From positions 1,054,001 through 1,118,000 of the forward strand of contig NZ_ACQA01000002.1 of the NCBI RefSeq assembly GCF_000182645.1: a stretch of 64,000 nt of DNA, written 5' to 3'. A model generated the notes under the pieces. The model worked only from the letters and a program-made list of their open reading frames with translations. It did not search any database and was not told the DNA's origin. Shown one piece after another: positions 15,066 to 23,759 of the stretch. Position 1 is the first letter of the stretch, and each line of letters opens with the position of its first letter. A program made the position numbers and the translations under genes. This stretch comes from Brucella intermedia LMG 3301 (GTDB lineage Bacteria > Pseudomonadota > Alphaproteobacteria > Rhizobiales > Rhizobiaceae).

Positions 15066-17666
15066 TCAGAACACAATCCTTATGTCTGCGAAGTTGTCAT
15101 AACCGCGCAAGACCATCTTCCCGTTATTGGCTTGGAGGATGTCGAACTTGAGAGTGCCCAAGCGCGCATTCTGGATGTAGACCTCGCCATTTTGGACAAC
15201 GAACGGATAGGTATAGCTTCCGTCATTGTTCGGATCGGCAATGGCGAACTGATTGGCCACGACGATAAACTGACTGCCAGTTGGCGTGACGTTCACGAAC
15301 CAGCCCGCTTGCTTCCAGGTATCACCAATCCCCAATCGACCAAATGCCGATATCTTTACTGAGTTTCCGCTGCTGCCAGCCTGTGCCGTCATACGCCACG
15401 CCGCATTTGCCACGGTGCCATCAACAGAAGCGTTTACTTCTGTCAAAGCGTTTGAAATGGCAGTTACATCGCCTTCGACGCCATCAACACGGGCTTGCAT
15501 CAGATCAATGACGCTTGCGCCGTCGTCGGTGAACAATTGCGCATTGATTTCGGTCAACTGTTGACCGATGGCACTGTTCGGCCCGGTGGCAACAAAAATA
15601 TCCTGTTTCCACTGAGCTTTTGCAGAACCAAACGTGCTTGTCAGTTGCTGGCTGAGGCGAAGAACGTTCGCGAACCCCTTGAGCGCGTCATCGGCTGTGC
15701 CGGTCGCATTCTCCTGCGCTTGCCGAATAATCTCGCGCCGGTCATCGGTCATCCAGTTGACAAGGCCCTTCACGTCGCTGTCGAGGCGACCATAATCGAC
15801 CGGGCTTTCATCACCGCGAGCGTCCAGCGTAGTGAATGGAGTTGCTGCCGACCATGCCACAGCGCGCCCATTATCGACACGCAGCCGAGTACGCACAAAC
15901 CAGTCTGTGAGGGATGTCAGGCCTTCAGATAGAACAACATTGGTCACTTCTGACGTGACAAACCGCGTAAACACCTGCGTTGGGTCATTGGCAGGCCAAT
16001 ATTCGATGTTAACGCCGATGACCGAGATATCTTCGATAGTGTCCCAGAGCAACCGAGCTGCCGGGATTTCTCCCTGTCCATCCGCAACCACCTTAAATGG
16101 AATGACAAAGAAGTTCTGCACCTCGGCCAGATATTGCGGCGGCGGAACAACGATAATGACAGGAGGGTCAGTTTCGTAAGCCGTCGGGTCAAAAACGCCG
16201 TTGCTGATCTGTTGCAGCGCAATCGAGATATCGCGGGCACCATCCGTATTGATCCCGCCAAGCTGGCGCGTCAGTACCTGGTATGTCCGGTCTCCATACT
16301 TCGCGCTGTTCCAGCGAACCCACCGGCCTTCCTTGATGGTATCGAGGAATTTCGGATGAACAACGATTTCAGCCGATGCCTGATAACGAGCGCCACGAAT
16401 GGCAATATCTGCAAGCCTGTCCACCTGCCGCACATCGGTGACGGCAGCGTAAGGAATGGCACTGGCAAGCGTTTCCCGATCTTCGGCCAGCGCCCCTTCA
16501 TCGATACGGGTAGCCGCGTCCTTGGTTTCGTAGAAGTCATCCGGCGAAACATAAGAGGCCGCAACGGTATTGATGAGTTCGGTACGCTTGCGCTTGGCAC
16601 TGAAACGAAGCGGTGCTCCACGCTTGATATCGTCGTCGGTGATGGTTGCAACGATGGCTTGCGGAGCGCCAGCAATCGGAAACTCGCCGTCAACACGCTC
16701 CACCCACGAGCCGCACATTGCTTCAAGGATCGGCGTCAGATTTGCGTCGTGGTTCGCGCCGGGACCGTCCTTGGCAATTGCGTGTGCACGATAGCGCTTC
16801 GAACCGTCCGACATGATTTCGTCGCAGATGTTCGCAGCCCGGGTGTATTCTGCCAACGGCAGACGGCTTGCACGAACAGCCTTGCCGACCATGCGCTGAG
16901 TGCCGTTGAAAAAACCGCGTTCCAGATTGTAGATCTGCACGACCGGATTATCGGAATATTCCCACGTGCTCTGATCGTCCCAGCGATGCGCGCCTGATCC
17001 GCCCATCGTGCTGTCCTTGCGCCAGTCGTAAAGCGGCGCACCGACGACTTCGAACAGCAGCTTTGCCGGAGAGGTCAGGCCGTCGCCATTCTTGCGCAGT
17101 TCGGAAAACACGACGGCATAGGCAACGCCTGCGCCGCGATGGTTTGCAGTCCACCGGCCAGCCGGACGGGCATTGCTGATCAGCGTCGGCTCCGCCTGCT
17201 GGTCCATCGTGCCGTAGAAGAACTTGACGCGGACGTTATCGTGATCGTCGCCACTGGTTCCTTCGTTCGGCACAAGCCAGTAGCCGTTGGCGTCCTGCTG
17301 GCTCAAGATGCGCCATTGGCCATTATAGCGAACACGTGGCACCGCTGTGATGCGGAAGCTCGACAGGACGAAAACGTCCTGTATCAGACGCCCGCCAGAC
17401 CCATAGCTGTTGCGGTAAATGTGATGGCCTTCAGTCGCGCAGGTACCGAGAATGACCGAGCGCGGGATATTGGCGCCATACTGGGTTTCCAGTTCGGATG
17501 CGCGGCTCTGCGTCTTGGGAGGGAACAGCGCATTGACCGCATATTTGAGTGCAATGCCAAAGGCGGTCTGCGCGATACCGGCGAGGATCGGGCTTGCAGC
17601 AGCCCATGCGGCCACGCTCGATACAAGACCGCCAATCGCGGTGAAGATAGGCGCTAAAAATGGCAT
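15066..17666 (-). CDS. Tail tip / host-specificity protein (J-like)
   Basis: 866 residues. Hydrophobic N-terminus (PFLAPIFTAIGGLVSSVAAW), then a long beta-rich body with the 'NIPRSVILGTCATEGHHIY' segment and a central part like the phage-tail_3 family, followed by fibronectin-like strands and a C-terminal part (about 640-866) resembling DUF1983. This is the distal tail hub and adhesin carrier in siphophages. It stands last of the tail-tip block, before the split tail gene. Confidence 0.8.
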   Translation of the reverse strand: MPFLAPIFTAIGGLVSSVAAWAAASPILAGIAQTAFGIALKYAVNALFPPKTQSRASELETQYGANIPRSVILGTCATEGHHIYRNSYGSGGRLIQDVFVLSSFRITAVPRVRYNGQWRILSQQDANGYWLVPNEGTSGDDHDNVRVKFFYGTMDQQAEPTLISNARPAGRWTANHRGAGVAYAVVFSELRKNGDGLTSPAKLLFEVVGAPLYDWRKDSTMGGSGAHRWDDQSTWEYSDNPVVQIYNLERGFFNGTQRMVGKAVRASRLPLAEYTRAANICDEIMSDGSKRYRAHAIAKDGPGANHDANLTPILEAMCGSWVERVDGEFPIAGAPQAIVATITDDDIKRGAPLRFSAKRKRTELINTVAASYVSPDDFYETKDAATRIDEGALAEDRETLASAIPYAAVTDVRQVDRLADIAIRGARYQASAEIVVHPKFLDTIKEGRWVRWNSAKYGDRTYQVLTRQLGGINTDGARDISIALQQISNGVFDPTAYETDPPVIIVVPPPQYLAEVQNFFVIPFKVVADGQGEIPAARLLWDTIEDISVIGVNIEYWPANDPTQVFTRFVTSEVTNVVLSEGLTSLTDWFVRTRLRVDNGRAVAWSAATPFTTLDARGDESPVDYGRLDSDVKGLVNWMTDDRREIIRQAQENATGTADDALKGFANVLRLSQQLTSTFGSAKAQWKQDIFVATGPNSAIGQQLTEINAQLFTDDGASVIDLMQARVDGVEGDVTAISNALTEVNASVDGTVANAAWRMTAQAGSSGNSVKISAFGRLGIGDTWKQAGWFVNVTPTGSQFIVVANQFAIADPNNDGSYTYPFVVQNGEVYIQNARLGTLKFDILQANNGKMVLRGYDNFADIRIVF

Positions 17667-17690
17667 GCGACAGCCTCATGCAGGCGCAAC

Positions 17691-17717
17691 AAAAAAGGCC
17701 CGCTGCTGGCGGACCTT
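17691..17717 (-). terminator. Terminator-like hairpin inside the late operon
   Basis: Leftward, GGTCCGCC-AGCA-GCGGGCC is followed by six Ts. It sits in the 75-bp gap before the tail-tip gene, so it may lower expression of the distal tail genes. Confidence 0.7.
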
Positions 17718-17741
17718 CAAAGGCGCAAATTGTCGAAGTGG

Positions 17742-18179
17742 TTACAGGCCGACCTTGTAGGCCTGCTCGATGTCGGTCACGGACAAGAACGCGAGCCCAT
17801 GCGGCTGTTTCACTGCGAAGCCAGAGCCGCAAATGAACCCGGCCACGTATTCGTCATTGATGCGGATAACGCCCACATCACCCCGGCGGGCAGAAAGCCG
17901 ATTGACCGGCTCAAGCTGGAGATAGGTTTCGAATACGTCCTTGACGTTCTCGCAGCCGTTGGCGCGCATCTTGCGGGCTGCCCCAGCTTCCGTCTTGTAC
18001 TTGCCGCGGAACTCTTCAAGCGGGTCTTCGCCGGTTACGGCCTTGATGGCATCGGCGGCAGTCATGAGGCAGTCCGAAACGCCCCATTCCGGCGCGATCG
18101 AGACATGAGCCGTCGCGAGGTCTTCCAACGCCCGATCCCAACCGGGAACCCTAACCGAATTTGATTTTGAAGAACTCAT
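17742..18179 (-). CDS. Tail assembly protein, DUF6950/NlpC-P60-like
   Basis: 145 residues. GWDRALEDLATAH, EWGVSDCLMTAADAI (likely Cys of a papain-like site) and ARRGDVGVI ... HGLAFL with a His near the end match the 'tail peptidase-like' proteins encoded just before tail-tip genes. A cell-wall cleaving role is inferred, not shown. Its first 29 bases overlap the preceding gene; a start further inside is possible. Confidence 0.65.
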   Translation of the reverse strand: MSSSKSNSVRVPGWDRALEDLATAHVSIAPEWGVSDCLMTAADAIKAVTGEDPLEEFRGKYKTEAGAARKMRANGCENVKDVFETYLQLEPVNRLSARRGDVGVIRINDEYVAGFICGSGFAVKQPHGLAFLSVTDIEQAYKVGL

Positions 18180-18717
18180 TCTTTATCCTCGCGGCGTATT
18201 CGAAAAGCATGTCACCGGGCGACACAAGCTGCTGGTCCTCATGCGAGGCGTAGCGGTAGCCCTCGCGGAAGTTGTCGACCGCGCCCGTTTCAATGTGGCC
18301 TTCTAACCAGACCTCATCGCTTTCTTCGCGGTGGTCGATGTAATCGACATAGCCGTACCAGGTCGGTTCGGCATGAAGGAAAGCGTTGTTGTCCGGGTCG
18401 AAATAGAAGTCGTAGAACGTGACAGGTCGATTTTTATAATCTTCTTGCTCGATCAATCCGAGTTTATCCGGCGTCAGGCCGAAGTCGGCGGCAGCGGGCA
18501 AGCGCATGGTTACTGGTTGGGCCGCTGTGCCAAGCGCGTACATTGGTTCGTCAATATCGATGATGGTGTTACCGTGATAGGTCAGGCCACCATAATCGAC
18601 GCTTCCCTTGCCTGAGAAAAAACCATAGGTGCCGGTGCCGAACTCGAACTTTACGGCAGATGCGATCTTGCCCCTGCCCTCGTTGAGCAGTTGCTGTAGA
18701 CGTGCAGGAAAGGCCAT
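18151..18717 (-). CDS. Minor tail protein (DUF2163-like position)
   Basis: 188 residues starting MAFPARLQQLLNEGRGKIAS, with YDFYFDPDNNAF, and an end EYAARIKNEFFKIKFG. Position between a minor tail protein and an NlpC/P60-like protein, and the beta-rich pattern, fit the tail hub proteins of lambdoid siphophages. I am not certain of the exact family. Confidence 0.6.
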   Translation of the reverse strand: MAFPARLQQLLNEGRGKIASAVKFEFGTGTYGFFSGKGSVDYGGLTYHGNTIIDIDEPMYALGTAAQPVTMRLPAAADFGLTPDKLGLIEQEDYKNRPVTFYDFYFDPDNNAFLHAEPTWYGYVDYIDHREESDEVWLEGHIETGAVDNFREGYRYASHEDQQLVSPGDMLFEYAARIKNEFFKIKFG

Positions 18718-18778
18718 GAGTTACCGCCAAGCCATTGAAAGGGTGGATTCAACCGCGCCCAGCTGATATCTGGCCGGC

Positions 18779-19012
18779 ATGATTAGAAGCGTTTGCATGT
18801 TGATTGTCGGTTTGGGCGCCTTGATCCAAGGCGTTCTTCGCCTTGGAAATCCTGCCCAGGCAGTAGAAAGAACGGGCTGGTTGTATCAGCAGTTCGGTGA
18901 CCAAGGCGTAGCTATCGGCATGATAGTCCTCGGCGCCGTCGCGTTGGTCATCGGGGCCATTATGTTCAACAACACATGGATTCGCGCTATTCGTGCGCGA
19001 CGACAGCGGTAG
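18779..19012 (+). CDS. Rightward small membrane protein inside the tail operon
   Basis: 77 residues with two membrane segments (CMLIVGLGALIQGVLRL and GMIVLGAVALVIGAIMF) separated by a short loop, ending in a basic tail IRARRQR. It runs against the surrounding tail genes and so is probably an independently expressed cargo gene ('moron'). Ribosome site is weak. Function unknown. Confidence 0.6.
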   Translation: MIRSVCMLIVGLGALIQGVLRLGNPAQAVERTGWLYQQFGDQGVAIGMIVLGAVALVIGAIMFNNTWIRAIRARRQR

Positions 19013-19018
19013 CCATGG

Positions 19019-19630
19019 CTACCTCGGCACCTCAATGAGCTGAAAAGACGCATCGGGAAACTTGCCTTCGCCAATTTCCCATGTCCGCGGCATGAGCCGC
19101 ATATTCATAACGGGGTCTTTGAACCTGACAGTGGCACCGACAGTGATGTAGGACGGCAGAAAGGGCTCAACCTTCACCTGCACGCTCGTGCTGGCCGCTT
19201 TGGCGTCGGCAACGATGCGGGCGATAAAGTTGTAGTCGCCGATCGTGAAGCCCACCAAGTCGCCGCTCGTCAGATTCAGCCCCACTGCGACCCCGTTTAA
19301 TGTAAGTGTATTGCCGTTGATCGCGCCCAAGGTTGCCGTACCGCCAATCGCCGGATTGTTCGCGTCGCCCCAATAGGCTTGCGGAATGCAAACATGCTTC
19401 GGCGTATAATGCACCGTAACCTGCCCGCCGCGGCACCGATCGATGAAGGCCTCGAGCCTCTGGCGATGCGCGTTCGTCATCGCTTTTATTTTCGCCGTCC
19501 ACGTCCAGAACGGATCGCCGTTCTCAATCGCTGAAATGGCCCGATCCCTGTACTGAGACATGGAAACCGGGCGATTCAGGACCGGGAAAGTCGGCTGATA
19601 TCGAAGGCCAGTCGGAAGAAGTTCAGCCAT
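19019..19630 (-). CDS. Minor tail protein
   Basis: 203 residues (MAELLPTGLRYQPTFPVLNR, then YRDRAISAIENGDPFWTWTA). The PFWTWTAKIK and MRLMPRTWEIGEGKFPDASF segments fit tail proteins encoded between the tape measure and hub in this phage type. The start overlaps the tape-measure stop by one base. Confidence 0.65.
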   Translation of the reverse strand: MAELLPTGLRYQPTFPVLNRPVSMSQYRDRAISAIENGDPFWTWTAKIKAMTNAHRQRLEAFIDRCRGGQVTVHYTPKHVCIPQAYWGDANNPAIGGTATLGAINGNTLTLNGVAVGLNLTSGDLVGFTIGDYNFIARIVADAKAASTSVQVKVEPFLPSYITVGATVRFKDPVMNMRLMPRTWEIGEGKFPDASFQLIEVPR

Positions 19631-22047
19631 TACTTTGCCAGTCCTCTTGAATTCACCTGCCTCAGATCGCGCGCTGTCCGAACAGCTCCAGACTTGTCGT
19701 AGGAAGCCAGTCCCTGCTTGACGTTGCGCTGTGAGATGCGTTCGACCTCGGCCTGCCAGTTGCCGTCACGATCCACAAAGACACGAACGTCGGCGATGCC
19801 GGATTGCGCTTGCTGCGTCGCAGCAGATGAGCGCAGAATCGGCATGGATGGCGCGCGCAAAGGCGAGCCGCCGTCCTTTAGTCCGATAACACGCCCGCTG
19901 TTGATGGCTTCCAGCAAAGCACGGTTGCGCTTCGTAGCTGCCGCGTTGACGACGAATTCCTCATCGCTCAGCATCGCCGGGATTTTGTCGCCACGCGGCC
20001 CGCCAGGACCACGAACAATGCCACCGCCAGCACGCTTTACCGGTCCACCGTTTTTACGGAAGATGCCGCCCAGAGCGCCGAACAGATTGAAGCCGCCCTT
20101 GTCGGTATCGAAGATGTTCGCAAGGCCGATTTCAATCAGTTTATCGGCAATCCTCCCGAGTGCGTTGGCAAAGGTTTCCGCTGCGCTGGCGCCGTTGATA
20201 AAATCGTTAGCAATCCCGCCGACCAGATCCTTTTGGAATGCCGCCATATCTTCAGCGGTTTCCCGAATGCGGTTTTGCGCCTCGGCAAGCTTGTTAGCCT
20301 CTGCGCTGGCAAGGGCCCACTGATCTGCTGTGGCGGCAATTTGTGCTCGCAGTTCCGGAGTGAGTGCAACACCGGCCTTTTGCGCCGCATTGAGCAGTTC
20401 CTGCTCAGTACGCGCCTTCTCCATGGCATAGCCATAGTCGTTGATCAGCGGGTTGATCTGGCGCTGTGCTTCGGTCTCTGCGACAAGGGCGGCTGTGCGG
20501 TCGGTGATACGTTGAACGTTATCGTCAAAGCGCTCAGCAGGGGTTTTCTTCGTTCGACCCTTCTTCTTGTCGTCCGGAGTTACCGGGATGCCGCCGCCGT
20601 AGCCCGATGGGGTTGAGGCGAGGATTTGCTGAGCCTTTTTCTGCTGGTCCTCTAACTTGCCAACAGCCAACCCGAGGGCGTCTGCGTTTGCCAGTGCCTG
20701 ATCGGCGGCATATTCCAGCGGTTCAAACTTGAGCCCGGTTAACTTCCGAAACCCCTGAGCTCGCGCATTAGCCGCCGAGAAGTCCGCATCAGCCTGTGCG
20801 TAAGCCGCTTTGGCGGCCTCGAGCTGCAGACTGATCTGCTTGACCAGTTCAGTCTGATACTGACGAGAAGCAGAAGCAGCGCTCTCTAGCGCAACCTTGT
20901 TTCCGTCAACGGCTTCGCTGAATGATTTAGCCGCATGGTCGCCCGACGACATATTGTTGTAGAGCAGGTAAACCGCCCCAGCAGCTGCACCTGCAAGAAG
21001 GCCAATCGGCCCCAGAGAAGCACTAAATGCAGCAACAACACTGGTTCCGGTGCGCAGTGCGGTCAGAAAAGAACCCAATGCGACGACAGCCTGACCAATC
21101 CCAACTACGACGCCAGCAATCGCCCGTCCAGTGAAGGCGGTAATCAGTACTGTTGCAAACGCTGCGACGACGCCGGCAATTTCCTTGAAATTGTCGGCCA
21201 CGTACTGCAGCGCCTGAACCAACTGCGCACTAGCGCCAGCCGACTTGTCAGCGTTTCCAATGTAGGCCGTGAATTCATTGTTCAGCTGTGTGAATGCGTC
21301 AGCAATCGTTGCGTTAGTCGCTTTGAATTGCGCTTCAATGGGTTTCTGAGCATTCAGGATAGCCTTGAAAACACGATCGGACGTCAGCTTCCCATCGGCG
21401 CCAAGCTGCTTCAAACCTGCGATCGTCGTCTTAAACTCGTCCGCAATCGCCTTCGCGATGACTGGCGCGTTTTCACGCAGGGATCGCAGTTCGTCACCTT
21501 GCAGCACACCCGATCCAAGCGCCTGACCAAGCTGGAGGATGCCAGCAGCTTGTTCCTGTGCCGATGCCCCGCCTGCGTTAAAGGCTTTCGAGACAAGCGA
21601 CGTCGCCAAAGCAATCTCGTCTTCAGACTTGGCTACTGCGGAGGCCGATCTGATCAGCCGAGCATACAGGTCAGTATAGGCTTCAAGACTTGTTCGGGCT
21701 TCGTTAGCCCCGTCCTTCAATTCATTCAGCGAGCGAGCGCCAACACCAGCAGCCGTCGCTGACGAACGAATGAGGTTCCCAGCCTGGGTCCAAGCATCCG
21801 CATACTGCATCAACTCGCGCGTCCCCAAAGCGGCAGAAATGCCGGTCAAAGGGGCCGCGAGGTCTCGCATTGTGCCCTTGCCGATATTGCCAAGCGCCGC
21901 ATTTATGCGCTGCACACTGGCATCTGCGGACTTCTCCATCTGGCGCATCTGCCGCGTGAACTGCCCGCGCTGGCGATTGATGGCGTTTTCCAAGCGCTTG
22001 AAATCGGCTGAAAATTGGACGACAAGAGATTCAAGGTTGGTTGCCAT
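19630..22047 (-). CDS. Tape measure protein
   Basis: 805 residues. The N-terminal part (LVVQFSADFKRLENAINRQR, then LRENAPVIAKAIADEFKTTI) matches the TMP domain of siphophage tape measures. A central hydrophobic region (VVAAFATVLITAFTGRAIAG, then SLGPIGLLAGAAAGAVYLLY) and long coiled stretches follow, with a conserved end (GIVRGPGGPRGDKIPAMLSD). It sets tail length (about 805 residues suggests a tail near 120 nm by the usual rule) and is ejected with DNA. Confidence 0.85.
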   Translation of the reverse strand: MATNLESLVVQFSADFKRLENAINRQRGQFTRQMRQMEKSADASVQRINAALGNIGKGTMRDLAAPLTGISAALGTRELMQYADAWTQAGNLIRSSATAAGVGARSLNELKDGANEARTSLEAYTDLYARLIRSASAVAKSEDEIALATSLVSKAFNAGGASAQEQAAGILQLGQALGSGVLQGDELRSLRENAPVIAKAIADEFKTTIAGLKQLGADGKLTSDRVFKAILNAQKPIEAQFKATNATIADAFTQLNNEFTAYIGNADKSAGASAQLVQALQYVADNFKEIAGVVAAFATVLITAFTGRAIAGVVVGIGQAVVALGSFLTALRTGTSVVAAFSASLGPIGLLAGAAAGAVYLLYNNMSSGDHAAKSFSEAVDGNKVALESAASASRQYQTELVKQISLQLEAAKAAYAQADADFSAANARAQGFRKLTGLKFEPLEYAADQALANADALGLAVGKLEDQQKKAQQILASTPSGYGGGIPVTPDDKKKGRTKKTPAERFDDNVQRITDRTAALVAETEAQRQINPLINDYGYAMEKARTEQELLNAAQKAGVALTPELRAQIAATADQWALASAEANKLAEAQNRIRETAEDMAAFQKDLVGGIANDFINGASAAETFANALGRIADKLIEIGLANIFDTDKGGFNLFGALGGIFRKNGGPVKRAGGGIVRGPGGPRGDKIPAMLSDEEFVVNAAATKRNRALLEAINSGRVIGLKDGGSPLRAPSMPILRSSAATQQAQSGIADVRVFVDRDGNWQAEVERISQRNVKQGLASYDKSGAVRTARDLRQVNSRGLAK

Positions 22048-22061
22048 GGCAGGGAGGCTCC

Positions 22062-22406
22062 ATGAGAGTATGTTTTTTGGTGATTGCTGCCGCCGTCATG
22101 GCAATTCCCGCGCAGGCTAATGAGCAGAACGATGCGTCCGCGCGGGCCGCTCTGGAGTGCTGGAACCCGCCTGCTTCTTTGAAATTGGCAAGCAAGATTG
22201 TTCTCTCTGTCGAACTGGATAAAGATGGGGATTTGTCGGATGTGACTGCCAAAGAGTTCCCGAAAGACGGGATTGGAAAGGCTGGCGTGGAATCGCTCAG
22301 CCGGGCCTTGCAACGATGTGCGCCTTACAAATTTCCGGGCGGCACATATACTTTGACCATCGATCCGAAGGCCAAAGGCGCAAAGTCGCTGAATCCGTTT
22401 AAGTAG
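22062..22406 (+). CDS. Periplasmic TonB-C-like small protein (cargo)
   Basis: 114 residues, start chosen at ATG 22062 because GGGAGG lies 4 bases before it. Signal peptide (CFLVIAAAVMAIPAQA), then a fold resembling the TonB C-terminal domain (LASKIVLSVELDKDGDL, GVESLSRALQRCAPY, YTLTIDP). It is rightward, starting 14 bases beyond the tape-measure start, so it is probably expressed from the prophage. Role unknown. Confidence 0.65.
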   Translation: MRVCFLVIAAAVMAIPAQANEQNDASARAALECWNPPASLKLASKIVLSVELDKDGDLSDVTAKEFPKDGIGKAGVESLSRALQRCAPYKFPGGTYTLTIDPKAKGAKSLNPFK

Positions 22407-22471
22407 ATTTGCGGCGTCACTTTACCAATCATGCCGACACGAGCCATACTCCTTTGCGAGGAGGAAGATCT

Positions 22472-22660
22472 ATGAAAGCGATAACTACAGTTTGCGTAGC
22501 AATGTTGGCTTTGTCCGGTTGCGCCAGCAATCAGGCATCGGACACGGCGAACAAAGAACTAAGATGCCAACAACTGCTTAGCCGGGCCAACTATGCTGGA
22601 ATACTGGAAGCTGAACGCGCTCAGGCGCAGGCTGAAGCGACACAGTTGGGTTGCTACTAG
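22472..22660 (+). CDS. Small lipoprotein (cargo)
   Basis: 62 residues. GAGGAGGAAG precedes the ATG. A signal with lipobox ALSGC (Cys about 17) is followed by a helical, Gln/Ala-rich chain ending EATQLGCY. It probably forms a two-gene rightward unit with the preceding periplasmic protein. No family recognised. Confidence 0.65.
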   Translation: MKAITTVCVAMLALSGCASNQASDTANKELRCQQLLSRANYAGILEAERAQAQAEATQLGCY

Positions 22661-22669
22661 AAAGCAACC

Positions 22670-22861
22670 CTACCCCTCGCTCACCCACTCCCAAAGCTCG
22701 TCTTTTTCCTTCTGGCTCAAACCGCCATCGTCGGTCGAGTTAGCTTTGACGTAGCCGTCAACGGCAGCCATGAACTGCCACATGGACATTCGTCTTACTT
22801 CTTGCGGCGTGAATCCGAGCGCCGCCCCGTTGCCGTAGACCGCGGCAAATCTGACTTTTCC
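22670..22861 (-). CDS. Tail assembly chaperone, frameshift extension
   Basis: In the -1 frame relative to the gene at 22795-23235 the sequence reads FAAVYGNGAALGFTPQEVRR, then MSMWQFMAAVDGYV and ends LWEWVSEG. 'GLGFTP.E...M....F....DGY' is the signature of the short chaperone domain of tail/GTA assembly proteins. The domain begins before any start codon, so it is probably made by -1 slippage at GGAAAAG (22861-22855 leftward; GAA AAG to GGA AAA). An independent start at MSMW is the alternative. Confidence 0.6.
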   Translation of the reverse strand, partial: GKVRFAAVYGNGAALGFTPQEVRRMSMWQFMAAVDGYVKANSTDDGGLSQKEKDELWEWVSEG

Positions 22862-23235
22862 GTTGGGGAGACTGTCAAGTTGCTCTCCGTCTGATTTGCC
22901 GCCGCTTGCTGCCCCACCGGCTCTTCCGGTACGCCTTGAATGCCAGCCTGCAGGATGATGGTGGCGAAGACGATATTCTCGGCAGGTGGGCGCTTTTCGA
23001 TGTAGGTTCGCACGAGTTTCGTGGCGGCCGTCGGTTCCAAGCCCCCACCAATCAGTCCCTGCCGGATAACATGAACAATATCGCCGACGCGGCACTGTTT
23101 GGTGAATAACCGCTCCAGAATGACCCAGGGGCCGGCGTCGCAAGCCTCCTGCAAGGCTTCCAATTCACCCCAACCGAGGCGGAAGGTATAAGTACCATCC
23201 GCCCAGTCGAGTTCGACTTTCGCGTCCCTGCTCAT
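22795..23235 (-). CDS. Tail assembly chaperone, GTA-family (main frame)
   Basis: 146 residues, MSRDAKVELDWADGTYTFRL then GELEALQEACDAGPWVILER and a DIVHVIRQGLIGGG segment: the 'gene transfer agent family protein' type, equivalent to lambda gpG. It lies between tail tube and tape measure as expected. The C-terminal about 40 residues in this frame (TESNLTVSPTEKSDLPRSTA on) look unstructured and overlap the extension in the other frame. Confidence 0.75.
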   Translation of the reverse strand: MSRDAKVELDWADGTYTFRLGWGELEALQEACDAGPWVILERLFTKQCRVGDIVHVIRQGLIGGGLEPTAATKLVRTYIEKRPPAENIVFATIILQAGIQGVPEEPVGQQAAANQTESNLTVSPTEKSDLPRSTATGRRSDSRRKK

Positions 23236-23684
23236 TACGGGGCCGTCGGAGCAGAGGTGCGGACCATCTCGCCGTCGGATTGCAGCGACACATTGAGTGT
23301 AGCCCGCTCGCCGTTGTTGGCGCCGATTTCGAGGCTCTCAGCGTGCATTTTGCCAGTATAGGTGTAGGTCGTGGCAGGAAACTCGATTTCAACCTGTACC
23401 GGGATGGAGTCGATGCTCTCACCTGCATCCAGCCAATCCTCAACGGATTCTGAAGCTAGCACGCCTTCGCCGCTAATGCTCATTGAGAGCGATGCGGCGT
23501 CACGACCGATCCAGTCGACCTTGTCAGGATTTTCACAATCCGGGATCGAGACTTCATTGAGGTTCTTGGTTAGCGTAATCGATCGCTGGGTAAAGCCACA
23601 TGGTGCTTTATACACGATCGGCGTTGCGTCATTGCCGATCTTAACGCGGACCTTGCCGCCTTTGATCGTCGTAGCTTGAGCCAT
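23235..23684 (-). CDS. Major tail tube protein
   Basis: 149 residues from ATG at 23684 (GGAGG 5 bases before; the ATG at 23696 has none). Beta-rich: VRVKIGNDATPIVYKAP, SISGEGVLASES, ATTYTYTGKMHAESLEIG. It matches siphophage tail tube proteins and stands just before the chaperones. The stop overlaps the next start. Confidence 0.75.
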   Translation of the reverse strand: MAQATTIKGGKVRVKIGNDATPIVYKAPCGFTQRSITLTKNLNEVSIPDCENPDKVDWIGRDAASLSMSISGEGVLASESVEDWLDAGESIDSIPVQVEIEFPATTYTYTGKMHAESLEIGANNGERATLNVSLQSDGEMVRTSAPTAP

Positions 23685-23698
23685 TGCGGCCTCCATAC

Positions 23699-23724
23699 GA
23701 AAAAGACCACCCAGAGGGCGGTCT
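23699..23724 (-). terminator. Terminator-like hairpin ahead of the tail tube gene
   Basis: Leftward GACCGCCC-TCT-GGGTGGTC followed by five Ts, ending about 15 bases before the tail tube start. Together with stems at 17691 and 26070 it divides the late operon. Confidence 0.65.
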
Positions 23725-23759
23725 ATAGATAGATTTTTGGGGTGGTCGGCGTGGAGGCC

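Larger units (their letters stand above)
12150..15066 (-). pseudogene. Tail protein gene split by an IS element
   Basis: N-terminal part (15066 leftward: MGLFFMGWKPGVGSVLKILK, ending SAYNR) and C-terminal part (13637-12150: RFFFNSETQNLSYIWDKFYF ... YYILSATTL) join in frame once the IS and one AACCG copy are removed: 1593 bases, 530 residues, reading NSAYNRFFFNSETQ across the joint. The protein lies between tail tip and fibre and so probably serves in adsorption. The start overlaps the tail-tip stop; a second ATG at 15051 is possible. As it stands the gene is broken and the phage may not be infective. Confidence 0.85.

Noticed and set aside
16134..16997. 287-codon rightward frame opposite the tail-tip gene
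   Set aside because: Antisense shadow of a high-GC gene.
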